Below, piece by piece: positions 1-4,336 of a stretch of DNA of 5,047 bases. Source of the DNA: Pseudomonadota bacterium (GTDB lineage: Bacteria; Pseudomonadota; Alphaproteobacteria; Paracaedibacterales; CAITNM01); contig JAPLON010000081.1 in the NCBI GenBank assembly GCA_026400695.1, positions 1 through 5,047 on the forward strand, read 5' to 3'. Made by a program: the position numbers and the translations under genes. Below the pieces are notes generated by a model, which was not told the DNA's origin, searched no databases, and worked only from the letters and a program-made list of their open reading frames with translations. Every line of letters begins with the position of its first letter. The stretch's first letter is position 1.

Positions 1-1105
1 AGGCAAGATAGAAGAAGCTAAACAATGCTTTCAAAAAGCAGCTGAGCAAGGTGATGTATTGGGTCAGAATAACTTTGGTGCCTTATTAGAGAAAGAGGGA
101 AATCTTTCTGAAGCAAAAATATGGTACCAAAAATCAGCAACCCATGGTTATGCTATGGCACAAAATAATTTAGGTGCCTTATTAGAGAAAGAGGGAAATC
201 TTGCGGAAGCAAAGATATGGTACCAAAAATCTGCTGACCAAAGTTATGCCAAGGGTCAGAATAATTTAGGTGCCTTATTAAAGAAAGAGGGAAATCTTTC
301 TGAAGCAAAGGTATGGTACCAAAAAGCTGCTGACCAAGGTTATGCCACGGCGCAAAATAATCTTGGTTTTTTACTAGGGGATGAAGGAAGTATTACTGAA
401 GCAAAAGTCTGGTACCAAAAATCTGCAGATCAAGGAAATGCCATGGGGCAATACAGCCTTGGTGTTTTATTAGAGAAAGAAGGAAAGCTTGTTGAAGCAA
501 AGATATGGTACCAAAAAGCCGCTGACCAAGGTTATGCTGCGGCGCAAAATAATCTTGGCAGATTGTTAGCGATAGAAAGAAACCTTACAGAAGCAAAGGT
601 ATGGTACCAAAAAGCCTCTGACCAAGGTTATGCTATGGCACAATCCAACCTTGGCATTTTGCTATATGAGGAAAGAAATCTTACGGAAGCAAAAATATGG
701 CTTCAAAAAGCGGCTGAGCAAGGTGATGCTAAAGCACAATATAATCTTGGTGTTTTATTAAAGAAAGAAGGAAACCTTGCTGAAGCAAAATTCTGGTACC
801 AAAAAGCTGCTGAGCAAGGTGATGCCGCGGCGCAAAATAATCTTGGGTGTTTACTATATGATGCAGGAAATATTAGGGAAGCAAAGGTATGGTTTCAAAA
901 ATTAGCTGACCAAGGTGATGCTGAAGCTCAGTACAACCTTGGAATTTCACTAGAAAAAGAAGGAAACCTTACAGAAGCAAAAGTGTGGTTTCAAAAAGCA
1001 GCTGACCAAGGTTACGTTCCTGAAAAACCTAAGCGGTCTAGTTCAATACGTTCACAAATCGTAGAGTGGGTGATTGGAATAATCACCGATATATACACAA
1101 GTTGA
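1..1105 (+). CDS. Sel1/TPR-like repeat protein, 5'-truncated by the window edge
   Basis: The reading frame is open from base 2 to the TGA at 1103-1105, with no stop on the left, so the true start lies outside the window. An internal TTG at 59 falls inside a repeat and is not a credible start. The visible 367 residues are ten full 32-residue repeats and one half repeat. Each begins with G-N-L-x-E-A-K, then W-Y-Q-K-A-A-D-Q-G, and ends with A-Q-x-N-L-G-x-L-L-x-K-E. This is the two-helix pattern of Sel1-like/TPR solenoids, which serve as protein-protein interaction scaffolds. The 32-residue period is shorter than the usual Sel1 unit (36 or more) or TPR (34). After the last half repeat comes a basic stretch (P-K-R-S-S-S) and a hydrophobic C-terminus rich in I, V and W. 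No signal peptide can be judged because the N-terminus is missing. The partner is unknown. Proteins of this class often act at the envelope or in host interaction in intracellular bacteria, but nothing here proves that role. Confidence 0.9.
   Translation, partial: GKIEEAKQCFQKAAEQGDVLGQNNFGALLEKEGNLSEAKIWYQKSATHGYAMAQNNLGALLEKEGNLAEAKIWYQKSADQSYAKGQNNLGALLKKEGNLSEAKVWYQKAADQGYATAQNNLGFLLGDEGSITEAKVWYQKSADQGNAMGQYSLGVLLEKEGKLVEAKIWYQKAADQGYAAAQNNLGRLLAIERNLTEAKVWYQKASDQGYAMAQSNLGILLYEERNLTEAKIWLQKAAEQGDAKAQYNLGVLLKKEGNLAEAKFWYQKAAEQGDAAAQNNLGCLLYDAGNIREAKVWFQKLADQGDAEAQYNLGISLEKEGNLTEAKVWFQKAADQGYVPEKPKRSSSIRSQIVEWVIGIITDIYTS
2..1015 (+). repeat. Tandem array of 96-bp units (10.5 copies) encoding Sel1/TPR-like repeats
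   Basis: Units start at 2, 98, 194, 290, 386, 482, 578, 674, 770, 866 and 962, each exactly 96 bp with no indels; the last is a half unit. The DNA as well as the protein is similar between units. A 30-bp exact match lies at 77-106 and again at 173-202, exactly one period apart. The site GGTACC, always followed by AAAAA, recurs at the same unit position in seven units (2-7 and 9), while units 1, 8, 10 and 11 carry TTTC or CTTC there instead. Units 1-4 are closest to one another at DNA level, and later units are more diverged. The array is coding throughout and so is not a CRISPR or an intergenic satellite. Confidence 0.93.
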
Positions 1106-1130
1106 AGTGGTAGTGGACTTGTGTCTTTTG
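1095..1130 (+). terminator. Candidate intrinsic terminator of the repeat-protein gene
   Basis: A perfect 8-bp inverted repeat, ACACAAGT (1095-1102) and ACTTGTGT (1117-1124), encloses a 14-nt loop. It is followed by the T-rich tract CTTTTGATTTT. The left arm is made of the last coding bases and the stop codon lies in the loop. The position between convergent genes fits a terminator. The long loop and modest GC content of the stem lower confidence. Confidence 0.55.
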
Positions 1131-1168
1131 ATTTTGACTACTAACTCCTTGAAGCAAACACACTTTAC

Positions 1169-1187
1169 AAAAGGTAAAAAATTTACC
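1169..1187 (-). terminator. Weak candidate terminator of the duplicated envelope-protein gene
   Basis: Read on the minus strand, GGTAAA, a TTT loop and TTTACC form a 6-bp hairpin at 1187-1173, followed by TTTT at 1172-1169. The hairpin overlaps the TAA stop codon of the minus-strand gene. The stem is short and AT-rich, so it may be chance in AT-rich DNA. Its place right at the gene end is the main argument for it. Confidence 0.35.
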
Positions 1188-2010
1188 ATATACCCCAATT
1201 CATAGATAAGGCGCTGCCAGCAAGCCCACCGGCACGCGCCATCCAGTAACTAAACACTCGTTTTACTGGATTAGCTATGTAACCTTCTGATAGTTTGTTA
1301 AAAACCCAAGAGACTGCGTATGACCCAATAGTAATTTTTGGCGCTAAACATAATCCTGCGACAAACATAGCTTGTATGATTGTTTCTCTGTAGCTTGTTC
1401 CTGCAATTAGCTCAACAACATCTGGAATTATGGTATTTGCTGCCGAAAACATCATACTTGTTGTCATAAGCTGATGATTTAAATTTCTTGGCACTAAATG
1501 GTACAACGCAATATCTAAAGAAAGGTAACAAAGGATGGTTGTTGTTACTTGACGACTTGCTAGTTTATCTAAACCATAAGCCGATAAATAAGATACAATG
1601 GTAACCTTGGGATCAAGGCATACTCCTGCTACTAACAAAGCTTGAGTAAGTTCTTTCCTTCTTTCTTTTCCAAACTTTTTTTCAACAAGATCTTGTGAAA
1701 GGTAACTTAGGGTAGCTAGTGGCACCCCAATAGATTTGCCACTTTCAGAAAATAAGCTATTTATGCAGGTATCCAACGTAAGGCAACCAACTACATAGAG
1801 ACAGCCTGCTACAGAAGCAGGATTTTTTATTGTATCTACATTATCGTCAGGAAAAGTTTGAGGTATCCGCTTAACATTGCCAGTGGCACGTCTAACATTT
1901 ACTTCATCTCTTTCTGTGGCAAATCTCTCTCTCTCCGAATTAGCAGCAGAACAAGAAGCAAACAAACAAGCACAGCTTATTAGCATGTAAGCTAAAAATT
2001 TTTTAATCAT
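1183..2010 (-). CDS. Putative lipoprotein or exported protein with internal duplication, function unknown
   Basis: The protein has 275 residues and I do not recognise the family. The N-terminus has two lysines (residues 3-4) and a hydrophobic stretch from about 5 to 19. It ends in F-A-S-C, so Cys20 could be a lipidated cysteine, although Phe at -3 is not a typical lipobox residue. A signal peptidase I site after Ala22 or Ala23 is an alternative. A polar, charged linker follows (about 24-65). The rest alternates hydrophobic and polar segments. Residues 117-154 and 207-244 are a clear internal repeat: Q-A-L-L-V-A-G-V-C-L-D-P-K-V-T-I-V-S-Y matches Q-A-M-F-V-A-G-L-C-L-A-P-K-I-T-I-G-S-Y at a spacing of 90 residues. 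Nine cysteines are present. The ATG at 2010 is preceded by a purine-rich AAGAGAG about 5 nt upstream, which supports this start. The gene stands alone, convergent with the repeat-protein gene and 96 bp from rsmD. Confidence 0.75.
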   Translation of the reverse strand: MIKKFLAYMLISCACLFASCSAANSERERFATERDEVNVRRATGNVKRIPQTFPDDNVDTIKNPASVAGCLYVVGCLTLDTCINSLFSESGKSIGVPLATLSYLSQDLVEKKFGKERRKELTQALLVAGVCLDPKVTIVSYLSAYGLDKLASRQVTTTILCYLSLDIALYHLVPRNLNHQLMTTSMMFSAANTIIPDVVELIAGTSYRETIIQAMFVAGLCLAPKITIGSYAVSWVFNKLSEGYIANPVKRVFSYWMARAGGLAGSALSMNWGIW

Positions 2011-2106
2011 TTTTTCTCTCTTGGGTATTTAAAGTATTGAGATTGCATAAAAGTAAGTGATACAAACAGCTGACAATTAGAAAAACTTTAATAAAACTCT
2101 ATGTAA
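2011..2106. other. Short intergenic region between rsmD stop and the lipoprotein-like gene start
   Basis: This 96-bp AT-rich gap lies downstream of rsmD and upstream of the lipoprotein-like gene, both on the minus strand. It holds a candidate promoter and the ribosome-binding region of the downstream gene. I see no convincing GC-rich hairpin terminator for the dusB operon, so read-through into the next gene is possible. Confidence 0.5.
2047..2076 (-). promoter_or_regulatory. Candidate sigma-70-type promoter for the lipoprotein-like gene
   Basis: On the minus strand, TTGTCA (2076-2071, five of six to TTGACA) is followed after 18 bp by TTTTAT (2052-2047, four of six to TATAAT). The predicted transcript would start about 30 nt before the ATG at 2010. 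It was picked by eye in AT-rich sequence, so it is only a candidate. Confidence 0.4.
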
Positions 2107-2652
2107 TTATTGGAGCATCAAAATTGTTACTTGGCAATTCCCATAAATGCGAAAGAGGATGGTGGTGAACTTATCATGAGCAATTATTGGGGAATTTTTG
2201 CGCTGCTCAATAACTACTATGGCATTGCTTGCCAGCAGCCGATATTTGCAAAGGTGTTCAATAGCTTTTATTTCTAGTGATTGATCATAAGGTGGATCAA
2301 TAAAAACTAAATCTACAGGGGAACAAGACTGCAAATTAAATAAATCAGAATGCAATGTTGCCTTGTTAGTATTGGTTTTTAATGTATCGGAAATATTTTT
2401 TTGCAACACCTTACTAACCAGCGTTTCTTTTTCACAAAAAATTACGTGTACAGCACCTCTGGAAATAGCTTCCAAACCAAAGGCTCCTGATCCGGCAAAG
2501 GCATCTAAAACTCTGATGTCATTAAAATTTATATGGTTGGATAAAATATTGAAAACGGCCTGTCGTAAACGGTCTGAAGAAGGTCTGGTCAAACTTTGTT
2601 GTGGCAACGCTAACAATTTTCCCTTAAATTGACCAGCGCTAATGCGCAGCAT
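2107..2652 (-). CDS. rsmD: 16S rRNA (guanine(966)-N(2))-methyltransferase RsmD
   Basis: RsmD uses S-adenosylmethionine to methylate N2 of G966 in 16S rRNA, acting on an assembling 30S particle in the cytoplasm. The protein has 181 residues, close to the usual family length. Visible hallmarks in order are the N-terminal R-I-S-A-G-Q-F-K-G-K (3-12), R-P-S-S-D-R-L-R-Q-A-V-F-N (23-35), the SAM-binding loop D-A-F-A-G-S-G-A-F-G-L-E-A-I-S-R-G-A (50-67), an acidic C-E-K after strand 2 (73-75), and the catalytic motif IV F-I-D-P-P-Y (117-122), typical of N2-guanine and N6-adenine methyltransferases. The C-terminus has the family's R-x-Y-G-x-x-x-V-T pattern. The ATG at 2652 shares one base with the upstream TAA stop (TAATG). 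With no strong Shine-Dalgarno sequence, translation is probably coupled to the Fis-like gene. It is the last gene of the dusB operon. The reaction is assigned from family membership. Confidence 0.95.
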   Translation of the reverse strand: MLRISAGQFKGKLLALPQQSLTRPSSDRLRQAVFNILSNHINFNDIRVLDAFAGSGAFGLEAISRGAVHVIFCEKETLVSKVLQKNISDTLKTNTNKATLHSDLFNLQSCSPVDLVFIDPPYDQSLEIKAIEHLCKYRLLASNAIVVIEQRKNSPIIAHDKFTTILFRIYGNCQVTILMLQ

Positions 2653-2654
2653 TA
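2650..2654 (-). promoter_or_regulatory. TAATG stop/start overlap coupling the Fis-like gene to rsmD
   Basis: On the minus strand the stop TAA of the Fis-like gene (2654-2652) and the start ATG of rsmD (2652-2650) share one A. This is a classic arrangement for termination-reinitiation coupling. The preceding bases contain only a weak purine match (TATGGG). Confidence 0.7.
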
Positions 2655-2879
2655 TAACCCATATTCGTTAAGTTTTTTGTGCAAAGTATTTCGGTTGATT
2701 CCCAAAATTCTTGCAGCCCTTGCTTTGTTGCCTTTTACAGCTTGTAATGTCTGCTCTAGCAATGGACGCTCAACTTCCTGCAAAACTGTGTTGTACAGGC
2801 TGGAATCGGTAATGTTATCACCTTGCGTAATGAAGTAGTCCTTGACCATTCTTTCAATAATGTTAGCTATTCCGCTCAT
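2652..2879 (-). CDS. Fis-family small DNA-binding protein, resembling a free-standing NtrC C-terminal domain
   Basis: The protein has 75 residues. The C-terminal half carries the Fis/HTH_8 helix-turn-helix: V-E-R-P-L-L-E-Q-T-L (36-45), G-N-K-A-R-A-A-R-I-L-G-I-N-R-N-T-L (50-66), then H-K-K-L-N-E-Y-G-L. Compared from memory with E. coli Fis (98 residues), it aligns from the first core helix (K-D-Y-F at 13-16) to the end. It lacks about the first 20 residues, the mobile beta-hairpin arm that Fis needs to stimulate DNA invertases. The N-R-N-T-L turn and the L-Y-x-x-V-L-x-E-V-E-R-P-L segment are at least as close to the DNA-binding end of alphaproteobacterial NtrC. It has no receiver or AAA+ domain. 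It probably binds DNA as a dimer and acts as a nucleoid or regulatory protein. Its start lies 3 bp after the dusB stop with no clear ribosome-binding site, suggesting translational coupling. Targets are unknown. Confidence 0.88.
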   Translation of the reverse strand: MSGIANIIERMVKDYFITQGDNITDSSLYNTVLQEVERPLLEQTLQAVKGNKARAARILGINRNTLHKKLNEYGL

Positions 2880-2882
2880 ATA

Positions 2883-3869
2883 CTATGCAAACTCTGGTTG
2901 CTGTACATAAAAATTCGTAACGATTTCTCGCATTTTTACCGGACACTCATTTTGGTTTACGTTTACTCTAAATTCTGCTGAATTCTTCAGCCCCTTACTG
3001 TACCATCCCAAATGTTTACGGGCAATCTTTACTCCACCCTCAATACCATATAAATCCAAAATTGCTTCAAAATGCTCTAAAACGATGGCAAGTTGTTCCC
3101 CAAGAGTTGGGTCATTTGGGTAAGATCCTGTAGCAATGTATTGATAAGCCTGGTTAATAAACCATGGTCTACCATAGCTACCACGACCAATCATCACACC
3201 ATCTGCACCACTTAGGTCTAATAAATTTTTGGCATCTTCAACGGTTACCACGTCTCCATTACCAATAACTGGTACTTTGACGGCATCTTTAACTTGGCGA
3301 ATAAACTGCCAGTCAGATCTACCATTGTATAATTGGCAACGGGTGCGTCCATGTACAGTGATCATTTGAATTCCCAAATCTTCCGCAATTTTTGCTAATT
3401 TAGGAGCGTTACGTGATTTGTCATCCCAACCTGTACGCATTTTAAGGGTAACAGGAATTTTAACTGCCTTAACGGTTGCTTCAATAATTCGAGTGGCCAG
3501 ATCCTCATCACGCATTAGGGCTGATCCAGCATGTCCATTGACCACTTTTTTTACGGGACACCCCATATTAATATCAATAATTTTCGCGCCTAGATCTTCA
3601 TTAAGGCGAGCAGCTTCTGCCATAACATCTGGTTCACAGCCCGCAAGCTGTACAACCATGGGCTCTTCTCCATGGGCTTGAATCATGCGCATGCTTTGAC
3701 GTGTTTGGCGAATCATGGCTTGACTAGCGATCATTTCTGAAACAACTAAACCTGCCCCCATACGTTTAACCAAGCGGCGAAATGCCATATCACTAACACC
3801 CGTCATAGGTGCTAGGAAGACATTCATATCAAGGCTAATTGGGCCAATATTAATTTTTTTATTAAGCAT
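2883..3869 (-). CDS. dusB: tRNA dihydrouridine synthase, DusB/NifR3 type
   Basis: This FMN-dependent enzyme reduces a uridine in the tRNA D-loop to dihydrouridine using NAD(P)H. Position 17 is the E. coli DusB target, not proved here. The 328 residues match the family length. The TIM-barrel motifs appear in order: L-A-P-M-T-G-V-S-D (19-27, FMN phosphate side), S-E-M (44-46), V-V-Q-L-A-G (72-77), I-N-M-G-C-P (100-105) with catalytic Cys104, L-K-M-R-T-G-W (142-148), T-V-H-G-R-T-R (171-177), I-G-N-G-D (202-206) and M-I-G-R-G (226-230). The C-terminal helical domain has A-R-K-H-L-G-W-Y (283-290) for tRNA binding. The start at 3869 puts the first barrel motif where other DusB proteins have it, although the ribosome-binding site is weak. 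It heads an operon with the Fis-like gene and rsmD. The same family is called nifR3 in alphaproteobacteria, where ntrB-ntrC often follow. Confidence 0.97.
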   Translation of the reverse strand: MLNKKINIGPISLDMNVFLAPMTGVSDMAFRRLVKRMGAGLVVSEMIASQAMIRQTRQSMRMIQAHGEEPMVVQLAGCEPDVMAEAARLNEDLGAKIIDINMGCPVKKVVNGHAGSALMRDEDLATRIIEATVKAVKIPVTLKMRTGWDDKSRNAPKLAKIAEDLGIQMITVHGRTRCQLYNGRSDWQFIRQVKDAVKVPVIGNGDVVTVEDAKNLLDLSGADGVMIGRGSYGRPWFINQAYQYIATGSYPNDPTLGEQLAIVLEHFEAILDLYGIEGGVKIARKHLGWYSKGLKNSAEFRVNVNQNECPVKMREIVTNFYVQQPEFA

Positions 3870-3924
3870 TTTACTAAGCTACGGCAAATGTGCTTAAAAA
3901 ACAAGCAAAATCCTGTGAATATAC

Positions 3925-3953
3925 ACTAGAGATATCACATACTCTCTCATCAA
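3925..3953 (-). promoter_or_regulatory. Candidate promoter for the dusB operon
   Basis: On the minus strand, TTGATG (3953-3948) is separated by 17 bp from TCTAGT (3930-3925), with four of six matches in each hexamer. The leader to the dusB ATG would be roughly 50 nt. This is an eye-picked candidate only. Confidence 0.3.
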
Positions 3954-4031
3954 CCCCAGTCTTTTATGAATTTTTAATAAGATGTTATGCATATTAAATA
4001 CTCATTTTCAAACAATCCTCAAGATTTGTTC

Positions 4032-4060
4032 TTGTCTTTTAGCTCAAACAAGGCTAAATA
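4032..4060 (+). promoter_or_regulatory. Candidate promoter for acpP-fabF
   Basis: TTGTCT (4032-4037) is followed at 17-bp spacing by TAAATA (4055-4060). The -10 match is weak. An alternative -10 is the nearby TATTAA at 4059 or 4069. The position, 30-60 bp before the acpP start, is suitable. Confidence 0.35.
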
Positions 4061-4087
4061 TTAACCACTATTAACATACTAACTAGT

Positions 4088-4092
4088 GAAGG
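4088..4092 (+). promoter_or_regulatory. Ribosome-binding site of acpP
   Basis: GAAGG ends 4 nt before the ATG at 4097. It is the clearest Shine-Dalgarno sequence in the window, which fits a highly expressed gene. Confidence 0.65.
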
Positions 4093-4096
4093 TTTC

Positions 4097-4333
4097 ATGT
4101 CTGATATTAATGCACGCGTAAAACAAATTGTGGCTGAACATCTTGGTGTTGACCCATCAAAAGTAGTTGAAGGGGCAAGTTTTGTTGATGATCTAGGCGC
4201 AGATAGCCTTGATCAAGTAGAACTAGTCATGAAGTTTGAAGACACATTTAAGTGCGAAATTCCAGATGAGGCAGCTGCTAAACTAACAACAGTTGGCTCA
4301 GCTATTGGTTACATTTTGGAAAAAATTAATTAA
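4097..4333 (+). CDS. acpP: Acyl carrier protein
   Basis: AcpP carries acyl intermediates of type II fatty-acid synthesis in the cytoplasm as thioesters on a 4'-phosphopantetheine arm. The 78-residue acidic protein has the standard length. The hallmark D-D-L-G-A-D-S-L-D (31-39) places the attachment residue at Ser37. Helix II after it, V-E-L-V-M-K-F-E-D-T-F (42-52), is the usual docking surface for synthase and transferase partners. The segment E-I-P-D-E-A-A (54-60) and the final helix G-Y-I-L-E-K-I (71-77) complete the four-helix fold. A good GAAGG site precedes the ATG. fabF follows 3 bp after the stop, a common pairing. The fabD and fabG genes that often precede acpP are absent here: the upstream neighbour is the divergent dusB operon. 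Confidence 0.97.
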   Translation: MSDINARVKQIVAEHLGVDPSKVVEGASFVDDLGADSLDQVELVMKFEDTFKCEIPDEAAAKLTTVGSAIGYILEKIN

Positions 4334-4336
4334 TCC

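Larger units (their letters stand above)
3870..4096. promoter_or_regulatory. Divergent promoter region between dusB and acpP
   Basis: This 227-bp AT-rich region separates two divergent operons and has no credible coding frame. It must contain at least one promoter in each direction. Near acpP the sequence TATTAAC occurs twice exactly 10 bp apart (4059-4065 and 4069-4075) and is followed by a related CTAAC, one turn of the helix apart, which could form a protein-binding site. A short TGCTT/AAGCA inverted repeat with a 7-nt loop lies at 3891-3907 in the dusB leader. Confidence 0.6.

Noticed and set aside
2..1015. Regular repeats considered as a CRISPR array or minisatellite
   Set aside because: The 96-bp period is a multiple of three, the frame stays open, and the translated units match a Sel1/TPR solenoid. 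There are no invariant repeats with unique spacers.
2363..2632. Open frame of 89 codons on the plus strand
   Set aside because: It lies entirely antisense to rsmD, whose conserved motifs fix the coding strand. No ribosome-binding site or recognisable domain.
2629..2838. Open frame of 69 codons on the plus strand
   Set aside because: Antisense to the Fis-like gene, whose helix-turn-helix is clearly conserved. Shadow frame.
2652..2879. Canonical full-length Fis acting with DNA invertases
   Set aside because: The N-terminal arm needed for invertase stimulation is absent and no invertase or invertible repeat is seen in the window.
3418..3681. Open frame of 87 codons on the plus strand
   Set aside because: Antisense to dusB over the region encoding its catalytic cysteine motif. 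Serine- and arginine-rich composition typical of a shadow frame.
3891..3907. TGCTT/AAGCA inverted repeat in the dusB leader as a riboswitch or attenuator
   Set aside because: Only 5 bp of stem with an AT-rich loop, and no further structure or leader peptide around it. Likely chance in AT-rich DNA.
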